The notes below the pieces were generated by a model. It was not told the origin of the DNA. It saw nothing but the letters and a program-made list of their open reading frames with translations, and searched no databases. From contig NZHI01000086.1 of the NCBI GenBank assembly GCA_002691345.1, positions 7,971 through 22,996 on the forward strand: a stretch of 15,026 nucleotides of DNA, given 5' to 3'. Every line of letters begins with the position of its first letter. Position 1 is the first letter of the stretch. Shown here piece by piece: positions 6,724-15,026 of this stretch. The position numbers were made by a program, and so were the translations under genes. Source of the stretch: Synechococcus sp. MED650. Lineage in GTDB: Bacteria; Cyanobacteriota; Cyanobacteriia; PCC-6307; Cyanobiaceae.

Positions 6724-7626
6724 TCAAGCAACGAGGGGAGTCCGGGTCGGCATTGGATCTGGCACCTGAAGACTTCGGATCGGAAGTTGGGTGGCGGTTC
6801 CGCCGGCTGGAATGAACTTCAGCCTCAAGGGGCCATGGAGCCATCCGTCTTGATCGAGTTCAACACGGCCTTGAGAGGAGAGGAACAGCAGGGCCCAGAA
6901 CACGCCAACGCGATCGTGATCGAGATCAGCGGCCGCCACAGTGCCCCAACGTTCCACCAACCTTTCGAAGCTCACCCAGTCCAGGGCGTCCTCCCATCCG
7001 CTCATGAAAACCCCAAGAGCAGCAGTGGTTTCGGGTAGTTTTTCGCGGTGGGCCAGGCCGGCGACCTGGGCGATTGCCTCCCGGTTGCTCAGCCGTTTGC
7101 GTCGCTGACGTCGTCGGGCTTCCAACTCATCGGATTCCAGTTGTTCAGCAATGGATTCCAGCTGCTCAATCAGCTCTCCAAGGGTCACCGGACGTCGGAG
7201 GGGCGGCGGGGCGACAGGACGCCGAAGCAAATGGCGCTCCGGTCGCCTTGGCAGGTCAAAGGCCGGATCCAGCCAAGCCTGCTCGTCGAATTCGGCTTCA
7301 AAATGGTCCTCAACCTCTGGAGCTGGAGGAAGGATGCTGGCTTCGAGCACTTCTGCCTTCAGACCGACCAGCACCGATGCGGCCAGAAAGGCCTCACTGC
7401 TGTCGGCCAGGTCTCTCTCAAAACTGCCACCACGACCATTCAAGGCTGCGGCCACCTGCTTCGGCACTTCGATTCTTTGGCGGAGCTGATCGAGAAAGCC
7501 GTCCACGACGGCGATCACATCCACATCCCAGGGGTCGAGATCACCCCGCTCAGCTGCATCCTGCAACAGGCGGATGGCAAGGCGGGCGCCGGCATCGACT
7601 CCTTCGGTGGGGGCCACCTGCGGCAA
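6724..7626 (-). CDS. scpA: Segregation and condensation protein A (ScpA)
   Basis: ScpA is the kleisin subunit that bridges SMC heads in bacterial condensin. The 300-residue product has the N-terminal kleisin helices (GARLAIRLLQDAAERGDLDP, then WDVDVIAVVDGFLDQL), with the typical D-P-W-D-V-D-V signature. Next come the helix SEAFLAASVLVGLKAEVL, an acidic and proline-rich linker with R-rich stretches (about residues 100-165), and a C-terminal winged-helix part (VGVFWALLFLSSQGRVELDQ) that binds the SMC head. The start is taken as TTG (7626); GTG three codons later is equally possible. The kleisin core begins well inside either. The frame is closed by a stop just upstream, near the LapA gene. Its partner ScpB is not in the window. 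Confidence 0.9.
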   Translation of the reverse strand: MPQVAPTEGVDAGARLAIRLLQDAAERGDLDPWDVDVIAVVDGFLDQLRQRIEVPKQVAAALNGRGGSFERDLADSSEAFLAASVLVGLKAEVLEASILPPAPEVEDHFEAEFDEQAWLDPAFDLPRRPERHLLRRPVAPPPLRRPVTLGELIEQLESIAEQLESDELEARRRQRRKRLSNREAIAQVAGLAHREKLPETTAALGVFMSGWEDALDWVSFERLVERWGTVAAADLDHDRVGVFWALLFLSSQGRVELDQDGWLHGPLRLKFIPAGGTATQLPIRSLQVPDPMPTRTPLVA

Positions 7627-7690
7627 AGAAACAACCTGTCTCTGCGCAAGGTATCGGTCCTGAATAGCCCTCGCCAGGGCTTATCGGGCC

Positions 7691-8068
7691 TCAGGAGGCG
7701 CTGGAGGCCTCATCTGTATCGGCTGCTGTTGAGGTGACCGTTGTGGCGGGAAGCAGACCAAGCTGTGTTTCCACGGTGGAACGGTAACGGTTGAGGTCGG
7801 TTTCCAGCTCCTGGATCCGCACCTGCTGCGCTTCGAACTCGTTGGCCTTGGTGAGTTGCTCAACGTTGTTGAGCATTCCGGTCCATGCGGCGAAGAACCA
7901 TGCCGACACGGCTCCAAACCCCGCTACCAACAGCAGCAGACCCGCCAGCGGCAGGGTGTATTCGACCCCCGGAAGCACATGAACTGTGGTCGGAGCGGTG
8001 TTCTCCAGCGTGAAGAACACCGTGATCAGTCCGAAGGCGAAGATCAGGCTGAAGTTGATCTGGCGCAT
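7691..8068 (-). CDS. LapA-domain (DUF1049) small membrane protein
   Basis: The 125-residue protein starts MRQINFSLIFAFGLITVFFT and has two hydrophobic helices (about 5-22 and 38-60). Between them is the conserved E-N-T-A-P-T loop of lipopolysaccharide assembly protein A domain (DUF1049) proteins. A polar helix predicted to form a coiled coil follows (MLNNVEQLTKANEFEAQQVR, then IQELETDLNRYRSTVETQLG), and then a Thr/Ser/Ala-rich tail. In proteobacteria LapA/B take part in LPS assembly control; the cyanobacterial role is not established. The ATG at 8068 is preferred because the family begins M-R-Q; an in-frame GTG two codons upstream (8074) is the alternative. It lies between ndhD and scpA in the same direction with gaps of about 65 bases. 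Confidence 0.8.
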   Translation of the reverse strand: MRQINFSLIFAFGLITVFFTLENTAPTTVHVLPGVEYTLPLAGLLLLVAGFGAVSAWFFAAWTGMLNNVEQLTKANEFEAQQVRIQELETDLNRYRSTVETQLGLLPATTVTSTAADTDEASSAS

Positions 8069-8134
8069 GGGCACACGGAATTCGCCCAGACCTTAAGGAG
8101 CTTCAGCAGTAGCGGAACAGGATCGATACGTGTT

Positions 8135-9772
8135 TTAGGACGCGCCCACTGAGGGAGCTTGAACAAGGGCGGGAACGGGACCTTGCCCCCTGATCAGCGG
8201 CGCGGTGGGTTGGCTCACCCGTTCCATGGCACCGAGATTGCGAGTCACCAGAGCCTCGATGGAACTGCGGTAGCTGTCGGTCATCAATTTCGGGTAGAGC
8301 CCGATGCCGATGATCGGCACCAGCAGGCATCCAATGATGTAAACCTCGCGGGGTTCCGCGTCCACCAGGTTGGTGTGGGAGACCAGTTCCTCCTTCTCCT
8401 TGCCGAAGAAAATCTCCCGGAGCATCGACAGCAGATAGATCGGTGTGAGGATCACGCCAACGGCGGCCAGACCGCAGATCACAACCCGGAACGGAAGGGT
8501 GTAGGCCTCGTCTGTGGCGAACCCAGCGAACACCATCAGCTCACTGACAAACCCGCTCATGCCTGGAAGGGCCAGGGATGCCAGGGCACACACGGTCCAC
8601 AGCGCGAACATGATCCGCATCTTCTGGCCAACACCCCCCATCTCATCCAGTTGGAGCGTGTGGGTGCGGTCATAGGTGGCACCCACAAGGAAGAAGAGAC
8701 TCGCGCCGATCAGTCCATGGCTGATCATCTGCAGCATCGCGCCGCTGGTTCCGAGGGCGCTGAAGCTGCCCACACCGATCAGCACGAAGCCCATGTGGCT
8801 GATCGAGCTGTAAGCGATCTTGCGTTTGAGGTTTCGCTGGGCAAAGGAGGTGAGGGCGGCGTAGATGATGTTCACCACACCCAGAACGATGAGCAACGGA
8901 GCGAACTGGGCATGGGCTCCAGGCAGGAGCTGACAGTTGAAGCGCAGCAAGGCGTAGCCGCCCATTTTCAGCAGGATCCCAGCCAGCAACATGTGAACGG
9001 GTGCCGTTGCCTCACCATGGGCATCCGGCAACCAGGTGTGGAGCGGCACGATCGGCAACTTGACGCCGAAGGCGATCAACAGGCCGGCATAACAGAGGAG
9101 CTGGAAGCCCGTTCCGAACTCTTTGGCTGCAAGGGCGGTGTACTCGAAGCTCGGTGTGCCACCTCCGAAGAACCCCATCGCCAGGGCAGCGAGAAGAATG
9201 AACAGTGAACTACCAGCGGTGTAGAGGATGAACTTGGTGGCGGCATATTGCCGTTTCTTGCCTCCCCAGATTGCGAGCAGCAAATACACCGGAATCAGTT
9301 CCAGCTCCCAGGCGAGGAAGAACAGCAACATGTCCTGCACGGCGAAGACGGCGATCTGTCCGCCATCCATCGCCAGCAGCAGGAAGTAAAAGAGGCGTGG
9401 TTTGAAACTCACTGGCCAGGCTGCCAGGCAGGCCAGGCTGGTGATGAAGCTGGTGAGGAGAATCAGCGGCATCGAGAGGCCATCCGCGCCGACCGCCCAG
9501 GTGAGGCCGAGATCCGGCAGCCAGTTCACCCGTTCGGAGAGCTGCAACCCGCTCAGGCTTGGGTCATAGCCAGTGAGATAAGCCGCAACCGTGATCAGGA
9601 AGGTGATCAGGGTCACGATCAGCGCATACCAGCGCACTTTTTTGCCATCGCCTGCATCGGGGACGAGGGGAATGAGCAAGGCGCCGACAATCGGCACAAG
9701 GATTGAGAGGCTCAACCAGGGCACTGTTGCCTGCACTGGATCGCTGAGGCCGGCGACTGCGAATTCGAACAC
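8135..9772 (-). CDS. ndhD: NAD(P)H-quinone oxidoreductase chain 4 (NdhD, NdhD1 type)
   Basis: NdhD is an antiporter-like (NuoM/ND4) proton-pumping subunit at the membrane arm of NDH-1. The 545-residue, many-helix protein has the key membrane glutamate in [13 protein letters not shown] (E156, aligned to the NuoM glutamate). It also has the K-H-type channel stretch [20 protein letters not shown] and the S-S-I-S-H-M-G-F repeat of the antiporter fold. Pairing with ndhF beside it suggests the constitutive NDH-1L form (NdhD1/NdhF1), not the CO2-uptake NdhD3/F3/CupA set, whose cup genes are absent here. The start is GTG, since an in-frame TAG lies two codons upstream and no ATG fits. It follows ndhF by 92 bases that contain a strong hairpin. 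Confidence 0.97.
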   Translation of the reverse strand: MFEFAVAGLSDPVQATVPWLSLSILVPIVGALLIPLVPDAGDGKKVRWYALIVTLITFLITVAAYLTGYDPSLSGLQLSERVNWLPDLGLTWAVGADGLSMPLILLTSFITSLACLAAWPVSFKPRLFYFLLLAMDGGQIAVFAVQDMLLFFLAWELELIPVYLLLAIWGGKKRQYAATKFILYTAGSSLFILLAALAMGFFGGGTPSFEYTALAAKEFGTGFQLLCYAGLLIAFGVKLPIVPLHTWLPDAHGEATAPVHMLLAGILLKMGGYALLRFNCQLLPGAHAQFAPLLIVLGVVNIIYAALTSFAQRNLKRKIAYSSISHMGFVLIGVGSFSALGTSGAMLQMISHGLIGASLFFLVGATYDRTHTLQLDEMGGVGQKMRIMFALWTVCALASLALPGMSGFVSELMVFAGFATDEAYTLPFRVVICGLAAVGVILTPIYLLSMLREIFFGKEKEELVSHTNLVDAEPREVYIIGCLLVPIIGIGLYPKLMTDSYRSSIEALVTRNLGAMERVSQPTAPLIRGQGPVPALVQAPSVGAS

Positions 9773-9819
9773 GCTCTATGCGATCACCAATGGTTGGATC
9801 GTAGAAATCGTGAGCGGGT

Positions 9820-9845
9820 TGTCATCACCTCGATAGGCGATGACA
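9820..9845 (-). other. Strong hairpin between ndhF and ndhD
   Basis: The arms TGTCATCACC (9820-9829) and GGCGATGACA (9836-9845) are inverted around a 6-base loop. Read as the minus-strand transcript, which is the direction of ndhF and ndhD, all ten positions pair because the single mismatch becomes a G-U wobble. On the plus strand it would be an A-C mismatch, so the structure is tuned to the ndh transcript. No T run follows, so it is not a standard terminator. An RNA-processing or stability element, or partial attenuation between the two genes, is possible. Confidence 0.5.
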
Positions 9846-9864
9846 CACATCCGCGTGATTCGGC

Positions 9865-11874
9865 TCAGGCCGTGGGTCCGCCAATTACGCCGAACAGCAC
9901 CACAAGGGCGATGACGCCGGCAAACACGATCAGGGCATAAAACTGGGCTCGCCCTGTCTCGAGGTATTTCAGACCCTCACCACTGCCAAGGGTGAGCAGG
10001 CCTGTGAGGTTGACCACACCATCAACAACCTTGGCATCCACTTCCAGCACCTCACGGGCCAGTTTGCGGCTACCTCGCACAAAAAGTTTGTCGTTGATCA
10101 CGTCGAGATACCACTTGTTCGCCAGGAACGCATTCACTGCAGGGAAGCGACCGGCCACCATTTGGCCTAAGTCGATGCGCCGGAGGGCGTAGGCCAGAAC
10201 GGCGAGGGTGATACCGGCGACGGAGATTGCCACGGAGGCACCCGCCAGCGGAAGGAATTCACCCCAGCTGAATTGTTCCGCCATCTCAAGGGCTTCTTCT
10301 GGGTTCAACAATCCCGCGAAGCGGCTGTTCCAGGGTGTGCCCAGCAAACCGATCAGCACGGAGGGCACCGCCAGCACGGCCAGTGGCGCCGCCATGGGCC
10401 AGGAGGATTCGTGCACGCTGCCGCCATGGGCATGGTGTTCGGAAGGATCTTTTCCGACTGCTGTCAGCAGCTGAGCTTGCATGGCGGCATCGTTGCCTCT
10501 GAACTCACCCTCAAAGGTGAGGAAATAGAGGCGGAACATGTAGAAGGCGGTCATGCCGGCCGTGAGGAAGCCAACGGCCCAGAGCAGTGGATAGCTGTTG
10601 AAGGCCTGACCAAGAATTTCGTCTTTGCTCCAGAAACCGGCCAGGGGAGGGATTCCGCTGATGGCGATGCAGCCGATGAAGAAGGTGGTGGCAGTCACCG
10701 GCATTTTCTGGCGAAGGCCACCCATCAGACGCATGTCTTGAGCGAGCACTGGTTCGTGGCCCACCACCTCTTCCATGGCATGAATCACGGAGCCGGATCC
10801 CAGGAAGAGCATCGCCTTGAAAAAGGCGTGGGTGACCAGGTGGAAGATGCCGGCCACTGGAGCTCCGCAGCCCATCGCCAGCATCATGTAACCCAGCTGG
10901 GAGACAGTGCTGTAAGCCAGGCCCTTCTTCAGGTCCATTTGGGTGAGAGCGATCGACGCCCCCAGGAAGCAGGTGATCGTGCCGACCACGGCGATCACCG
11001 TCTGCACCACCGGGAATTGGGAGTAGAGCGGGTCGAGTCGTGCAACCAGGAACACGCCTGCTGCAACCATCGTTGCGGCATGGATCAATGCCGAGATCGG
11101 TGTGGGGCCCTCCATGGCATCCGGCAGCCACACATGCAGCGGAAACTGGGCTGACTTGGCCATGGGGCCGAGGAACACCAGCAGGCACAGCAGCAAAGCG
11201 GCCCAGGGAGCGACACTGCCGTTGGTCAGGCCCTGTTGCAGCCCATCGGCGATGCCCTGGAAGTCAAAACTTCCGGTGGCCCAAAAGAGGCCAAGAATCC
11301 CGAGCAAAAGGCCGAAGTCGCCGACGCGGTTCACAACGAAGGCTTTCTGGGCCGCGTGCGCCGCACCCTCGCGGTCGTACCAGAAGCCGACCAGCAGGTA
11401 GGAGCACATGCCCACCAGCTCCCAGAACACGTAGATCTCCAGCAGATTCGGGCTGATGATCAACCCCAGCATTGAACTGCTGAAGAGGGCGAGATAGGTG
11501 AAGAAGCGCACATAGCCCTTGTCGTGGGCCATGTATCCATGGGAGTACACCATCACCAACAGGGCAACGGTGGTGACCAGGGCGAGCATCACGGCGCCGA
11601 GGGGATCCACCACGTAACCCATCGGCAGGTTGAAACTGCCTGCGCTGGCCCATACGAACAGATGCTCCACCGGTGGAGCTCCGTTCAGCTGGCTCAACAG
11701 GATGGCGTAGCTGAGCGCTGCTGCTGCCCCCACACAGGAGATGAGCAGCAGGGCCACCGGCTTACGCAGCCGGTTGATCGTGCGGTTGAAGCTGATCAGT
11801 CCGAGCCCGGTCAGGACGGCGCCGAACAGGGGGAGAACTGGAATCAGCCAGGCGAGTTCCTCAGCCGAGGGCAT
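9865..11874 (-). CDS. ndhF: NAD(P)H-quinone oxidoreductase chain 5 (NdhF, NdhF1 type)
   Basis: NdhF is the distal antiporter-like (NuoL/ND5) subunit of NDH-1, with the long lateral helix at its C-terminus. The 669-residue protein opens with MPSAEELAWLIPVLPLFGAV and carries the ND5 signatures WELVGMCSYLLVGFWYDREG and AAHAAQKAFVVNRVGD. It also has HVWLPDAMEGPTPISALIHA and the following TMVAAGVFLVARL. The lysine/histidine-rich middle loop around residue 475 (GKDPSEHHAHGGSVHESSW) is a variable region. The C-terminal part (residues about 560-669, ending GVIALVVLFGVIGGPTA) holds the lateral helix. The start is ATG. The gene begins 34 bases after the Z-ISO stop and is followed by ndhD, so all three may share a transcript. 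The assignment is very secure. Confidence 0.98.
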   Translation of the reverse strand: MPSAEELAWLIPVLPLFGAVLTGLGLISFNRTINRLRKPVALLLISCVGAAAALSYAILLSQLNGAPPVEHLFVWASAGSFNLPMGYVVDPLGAVMLALVTTVALLVMVYSHGYMAHDKGYVRFFTYLALFSSSMLGLIISPNLLEIYVFWELVGMCSYLLVGFWYDREGAAHAAQKAFVVNRVGDFGLLLGILGLFWATGSFDFQGIADGLQQGLTNGSVAPWAALLLCLLVFLGPMAKSAQFPLHVWLPDAMEGPTPISALIHAATMVAAGVFLVARLDPLYSQFPVVQTVIAVVGTITCFLGASIALTQMDLKKGLAYSTVSQLGYMMLAMGCGAPVAGIFHLVTHAFFKAMLFLGSGSVIHAMEEVVGHEPVLAQDMRLMGGLRQKMPVTATTFFIGCIAISGIPPLAGFWSKDEILGQAFNSYPLLWAVGFLTAGMTAFYMFRLYFLTFEGEFRGNDAAMQAQLLTAVGKDPSEHHAHGGSVHESSWPMAAPLAVLAVPSVLIGLLGTPWNSRFAGLLNPEEALEMAEQFSWGEFLPLAGASVAISVAGITLAVLAYALRRIDLGQMVAGRFPAVNAFLANKWYLDVINDKLFVRGSRKLAREVLEVDAKVVDGVVNLTGLLTLGSGEGLKYLETGRAQFYALIVFAGVIALVVLFGVIGGPTA

Positions 11875-11908
11875 CCGCTTTTAAATCATTGAGGTGAGTG
11901 TAGGCAGC

Positions 11909-12640
11909 TCAGCCCAGCAGATTCTCCAGTGCGGAATTGCGCATCAGAGCTGCGCCCGCGGAGATATACCGATGGGCCCACCAGAACACCCCCACCGCTA
12001 CGACGATCCCCAGCTGGGCTGGCCTTAAGAATTCCTGCCATTGCAACTGCTGACGACCATCCAGTACGGCGGCGAAGGGAAGGATCGAGGTGCTGGCTTT
12101 GAGCTCATCAAAGGCATCGCCAAAGCGGGCCTTAAGGCGACGGTCTCCGTGCCAGACCGCAAACAGGTGATGGCCGATCAGACCGATGCAGGTCACCACC
12201 ATGAAGCTGCTGCCGATCCAAAGCGCATGGGTGAGGCACCAGAGGATCTGACCAATCGCCTGGGGATGGCGTGAGATGCGGATGATTCCGGAGGCATAAA
12301 GGCGCACCTGCGGCTTCAGCACTGCGGGGATTTCCAGCAGGTTGTAAGTGGCTGGGTAAAGGAACAGAAAGCTGATGGCGGTACCGATCCACACGAGCGG
12401 AATCACGCCAGGGACCCCCTGCAGATTCCAGAGGCGCACACCGTCGTAGCGGTGGGCCAGGAACCAACCGATCACAACCACGGCGGAAGGAATACTGGCG
12501 GTAGCGAAGATCAGCCGCCAGGCTCTGGCTCCGATCACGGCTTCGGCCCGGCTTCGCAGCGCTGCTCCACCGCTGTGGATCACTGCGAACAGGATCAGAA
12601 GCACCAGCATCACGAGGCTGCTGTGGTGAATCGAGGCCAT
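11909..12640 (-). CDS. Z-ISO: 15-cis-zeta-carotene isomerase-like protein (Z-ISO, NnrU family)
   Basis: This membrane protein of about 243 residues belongs to the NnrU family. The match is much closer to plant Z-ISO, the heme enzyme that isomerises 9,15,9'-tri-cis-zeta-carotene between the phytoene and zeta-carotene desaturase steps. Visible signatures are FAVIHSGGAALRSRAEAVIG (H22), HRYDGVRLWNLQGVPG, FLYPATYNLLE, GIIRISRHPQAIGQILWCLT (H125, C135) followed by H138, and GLIGHHLFAVWHGDRRL, then ILPFAAVLDGRQ. The C135-x-x-H138 pair lines up with the C-x-x-H heme-ligand site reported for plant Z-ISO. About six helices are present. The preferred start is ATG at 12640; a GTG three codons earlier (12649) is possible. 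It sits 34 bases upstream of ndhF and about 2 kb from crtP, whose product feeds it. Family is certain, Z-ISO function likely. Confidence 0.85.
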   Translation of the reverse strand: MASIHHSSLVMLVLLILFAVIHSGGAALRSRAEAVIGARAWRLIFATASIPSAVVVIGWFLAHRYDGVRLWNLQGVPGVIPLVWIGTAISFLFLYPATYNLLEIPAVLKPQVRLYASGIIRISRHPQAIGQILWCLTHALWIGSSFMVVTCIGLIGHHLFAVWHGDRRLKARFGDAFDELKASTSILPFAAVLDGRQQLQWQEFLRPAQLGIVVAVGVFWWAHRYISAGAALMRNSALENLLG

Positions 12641-12721
12641 GGCCGCCACGTCGGAAGGGCGTGATTCTGGCTTGCGAACGAGGCAGGCCTAGATTTCGAA
12701 CTCTCCTGTGGGTGCCCTGCG
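12641..12721. promoter_or_regulatory. Divergent Z-ISO / rbcR promoter region
   Basis: These 81 bases separate the Z-ISO start (minus) from the rbcR start (plus) and must hold at least one promoter each way. LysR regulators often bind next to their own divergent neighbour, so self-control plus control of Z-ISO-ndhF-ndhD is possible. A TTCGAA palindrome (12696-12701) and a CGAAC repeat are visible. No clear LysR T-N11-A dyad could be picked by eye. Confidence 0.35.
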
Positions 12722-13711
12722 GTGGCCGACCTGCCGTTCACCCTCGACCAACTCCGGATTCTGCGGGCCATCGTGAGTGAAGGCAGCTTCAAAAAAGCTG
12801 CCGACAGCCTCTATGTGACCCAGCCGGCTGTGAGCCTTCAAATCCAGAACCTGGAGAAGCAGCTTGAGGTGTCGTTGTTCGATCGTGGCGGTCGCAAGGC
12901 CCAGCTCACCGAAGCAGGCCATCTGCTGCTCAGCTACTGCGATCGGATCCTCAGTCAGTGCCATGAGGCCTGTCGCGCTCTCGATGACCTCCACAACCTC
13001 AAGGGTGGCTCCCTGATCGTCGGGGCTAGCCAAACCACGGGCACTTATCTGATGCCGCGGATGATCGGCTTGTTTCGTCAGAAGTATCCCGACGTGGCGG
13101 TGCAGCTGCAGGTGCACAGCACCCGTCGAACGGGATGGAGCGTGGCCAATGGACAAATCGATTTAGCCATCATCGGCGGCGAGCTCCCCGCGGAGCTGAA
13201 CGAGCTCTTGCAGGTGATCCCGTACGCCAGTGATGAGTTGGCACTGGTTTTACCGATCAAGCATCCCCTGGCCCGCCTCGCCGAGCTCACCAAGGAGGAT
13301 TTGTACCGGCTGGGTTTTGTTTGTTTGGATGCCCAGTCCACCACGCGCAAGATGGTGGATCAGCTGCTCGCCCGTTCTGGTCTTGATGTTCAGCGGCTGC
13401 GCATTGAGATGGAGCTCAATTCCCTGGAAGCGATCAAAAACGCTGTGCAGGCTGGTCTCGGTGCGGCGTTTGTACCGGTGGTCTCGATTGAACGTGAACT
13501 CGCGGCCGGCACCATTCATCGCCCACAAGTGGCCGATCTTCAGGTGCGCCGGCAGCTGAAGTTGATCACCCATCCCGCTCGGTACTGCTCACGGGCATCG
13601 GTCGCCTTCCGCAACGACATTCTTCCGGTGTTTGCCAGTGCCGACAGCCCGGTTCGTCAGGCCTCACCGGTGGTCAGTGAGGCCATCGCTGAGACCCAGC
13701 TTCAGAACTGA
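12722..13711 (+). CDS. rbcR: LysR-type regulator of Rubisco genes (RbcR/Ycf30)
   Basis: RbcR activates the Rubisco and carbon-fixation genes in cyanobacteria and red-lineage plastids. The 329-residue product has an N-terminal LysR helix-turn-helix: [40 protein letters not shown], then [21 protein letters not shown]. The effector-binding domain follows from about residue 95 ([20 protein letters not shown] onward), ending in a variable tail. The near-invariant [20 protein letters not shown] opening is what identifies RbcR among LysR paralogues. The start is GTG (12722), which places the conserved M-A-D-L-P at residue 1. It is divergent from the Z-ISO gene, and its last 10 bases overlap the convergent DUF3172 gene. 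Effectors such as RuBP or NADPH have been proposed in related systems but cannot be read here. Confidence 0.92.
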   Translation: MADLPFTLDQLRILRAIVSEGSFKKAADSLYVTQPAVSLQIQNLEKQLEVSLFDRGGRKAQLTEAGHLLLSYCDRILSQCHEACRALDDLHNLKGGSLIVGASQTTGTYLMPRMIGLFRQKYPDVAVQLQVHSTRRTGWSVANGQIDLAIIGGELPAELNELLQVIPYASDELALVLPIKHPLARLAELTKEDLYRLGFVCLDAQSTTRKMVDQLLARSGLDVQRLRIEMELNSLEAIKNAVQAGLGAAFVPVVSIERELAAGTIHRPQVADLQVRRQLKLITHPARYCSRASVAFRNDILPVFASADSPVRQASPVVSEAIAETQLQN

Positions 13712-14331
13712 TCGGCCTCCGGTGTCACGCCGACTGTGTCATCGGCGACGCCGCGCGTCAGGAACTTGTTTTCGCTGATGTCGGTCTGGTAGACGCATCG
13801 CACAACCGGTTTATCCCGCACAGAGCCGATGTAGGCAAAGGTGTTCATGCGCTGTTTGCAATCACGCTCCTGTTGCGCGGTGATGGCCCCTTCTTTCCGC
13901 AGCACAGACCAGTTTTCCCGCCGAATCACGCATCCCGGTTGCAGGGTCGGCTGGGTGACGAAGCTGCTGGAGGGGTTCAGCGTTGTGTACATCTCGATAT
14001 CCATCACGAAGGCACTGGCACCCCATTGGCGGCAAAATTCGGGATCGGGCACAGCCATATCCAACTGTTGGGAGCTGGCGATGTTTCCCTGATCGCCTTG
14101 GGTTGTGCTGGTGACGGCACTACCGATACCGATGCCAACGACAAGCACTCCAGCGAGCACGGCCACGGTCAGCGTGCTGAATTGGAAAGGTCCTTGATTT
14201 CCCTGCCCTGGTGGCGGGCCAGGTGGCCGACCATTGCCGCGGTCTCGATCTCGGCCGCGGCTTGGTTCATACCGTTCTCGATCCCGGTACCCACCGCCGC
14301 GGCGATCTCCGTCGTAGCGAGAGCGAGTCAC
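13702..14331 (-). CDS. DUF3172 membrane protein, coupled to ndhM
   Basis: This 209-residue protein is of unknown function. The first 50 residues are low-complexity and rich in Arg, Asp, Gly and Pro ([20 protein letters not shown], then a P/G run). One membrane helix follows at about 51-73 ([20 protein letters not shown]). The C-terminal domain (about 85-209) has four cysteines (C100, C134, C158, C179) and resembles cyanobacterial DUF3172 proteins. The helix and the cysteine-bearing domain suggest a thylakoid or plasma-membrane protein with a lumenal or periplasmic domain that could hold disulfides; topology is inference. The start is GTG and its GTGA overlaps the ndhM stop by 4 bases, so translation is probably coupled. 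The 3' end overlaps rbcR by 10 bases. Confidence 0.8.
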   Translation of the reverse strand: MTRSRYDGDRRGGGYRDRERYEPSRGRDRDRGNGRPPGPPPGQGNQGPFQFSTLTVAVLAGVLVVGIGIGSAVTSTTQGDQGNIASSQQLDMAVPDPEFCRQWGASAFVMDIEMYTTLNPSSSFVTQPTLQPGCVIRRENWSVLRKEGAITAQQERDCKQRMNTFAYIGSVRDKPVVRCVYQTDISENKFLTRGVADDTVGVTPEADQF

Positions 14332-14675
14332 AACAATTCGGGGGTCCGGGGCAGACCCATCGAGAAATTCTGCACTCGGCCATCCGTGTTGTAACTCAGC
14401 TCACCGGCTTGCAGGAGTTGACGGATGAATCCCTCGAGATCCGTTCCAATCCGTCGAAGCGTGTAGTCACTCAGCTCACCGCCAGCCGATGCTTCAACCA
14501 ATTGCTTGAACCGCTCCTGCACTTTCACCAGGCTGGCATCGGTCCAGAGGAATTCGTTGTCCGGATCGAGATCCAGGGTCAGTTGATCATCGGAGGGCAC
14601 CAAGTCCTGATCTTGGAGAGCTGCTGTGAACAGGCGCACGTGACGGGTGGTGCACTTCAACAGGGTGTCAGCCAA
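14328..14675 (-). CDS. ndhM: NAD(P)H-quinone oxidoreductase subunit M (NdhM)
   Basis: NdhM is a small peripheral subunit found only in the NDH-1 of oxygenic phototrophs, in the hydrophilic arm near ferredoxin binding. The 115-residue product contains the family stretches [53 protein letters not shown] and the closing [10 protein letters not shown], all typical of picocyanobacterial NdhM. The start is read as TTG (14675), because the conserved M-A-D-T-L-L begins there and no nearby in-frame ATG exists. The DUF3172 gene begins inside its stop codon. It is divergent from crtP. The gene lies apart from the other ndh genes of the window, as is usual for this subunit. The assignment is secure; only the start codon is uncertain. 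Confidence 0.94.
   Translation of the reverse strand: MADTLLKCTTRHVRLFTAALQDQDLVPSDDQLTLDLDPDNEFLWTDASLVKVQERFKQLVEASAGGELSDYTLRRIGTDLEGFIRQLLQAGELSYNTDGRVQNFSMGLPRTPELL

Positions 14676-15026
<351 letters not shown>

Noticed and set aside
6093-6815. Plus-strand frame of 240 codons
   Set aside because: Antisense to cugP and the end of scpA; no domain, and no independent promoter or ribosome-binding site seen.
7048-7737. Plus-strand frames of 229 and 197 codons over scpA
   Set aside because: Antisense to a clear ScpA kleisin; composition (Arg/Pro-rich or Gln/Leu-rich) is that of a shadow frame.
8159-9208. Long plus-strand frame of 349 codons
   Set aside because: It lies wholly antisense to ndhD. 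The translation is rich in His, Gln, Glu and Gly with no domain, and the frame is open because of codon bias in the real gene.
10273-11154. Long plus-strand frame of 293 codons
   Set aside because: Antisense to ndhF, with His/Gln/Glu-rich, domain-free translation typical of a shadow of a membrane-protein gene.

Overview
The window comes from a picocyanobacterium, most likely a marine Synechococcus of fairly high G+C content. The evidence is a full set of cyanobacterial NDH-1 subunits, including the oxygenic-phototroph-specific ndhM. It also includes the Rubisco-type LysR regulator RbcR, the plant-type phytoene desaturase CrtP/Pds, a PedR-like small LuxR regulator, a CugP-type nucleotide-sugar pyrophosphorylase and a DUF3172 protein. 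Genes are tightly packed, with short gaps, 4-base stop/start overlaps and many apparent GTG or TTG starts. I see no tRNA, rRNA, CRISPR array, insertion sequence, integrase or phage gene, so this looks like core chromosome.

Layout. (1) Positions 1-4310, plus strand: the 3' part of ndhA, then ndhI, ndhG, ndhE, nadK (NAD kinase), a CYTH triphosphatase-like gene and a small unknown ORF. (2) 4267-5521: a divergent pair, the small LuxR-type regulator pedR (minus) and metF (plus). (3) 12640-5502, minus strand: a six-gene run read in the order Z-ISO, ndhF, ndhD, LapA-domain membrane protein, scpA, cugP. (4) 12722-13711: rbcR, plus strand, divergent from the Z-ISO gene. (5) 14675-13702, minus strand: ndhM overlapping a DUF3172 membrane protein by 4 bases. 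(6) 14764 to the window end: the start of crtP/pds, divergent from ndhM.

How the genes fit together. Eight genes encode or flank the thylakoid NDH-1 complex, which moves electrons from ferredoxin to plastoquinone in respiration and cyclic flow. ndhA/I/G/E give the membrane-arm base and an iron-sulfur subunit. ndhF/ndhD give the proton-pumping antiporter-like subunits, and ndhM a peripheral subunit. Two carotenoid genes lie close by: Z-ISO (15-cis-zeta-carotene isomerase) and crtP (phytoene desaturase, which passes electrons to plastoquinone). rbcR (carbon fixation) and pedR (redox-dependent gene control) add a regulatory layer tied to photosynthetic electron flow. NadK supplies NADP.

I did not find a clearly new defence, mobile or biosynthetic system. 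The items most worth a second look are the Z-ISO gene, which general annotation would probably call only 'NnrU family', and the PedR-like regulator with its cysteine-bearing tail. Others are the DUF3172 protein coupled to ndhM, the hairpin between ndhF and ndhD, and the small unknown ORF that lies in frame behind the CYTH gene and overlaps the 3' end of pedR.
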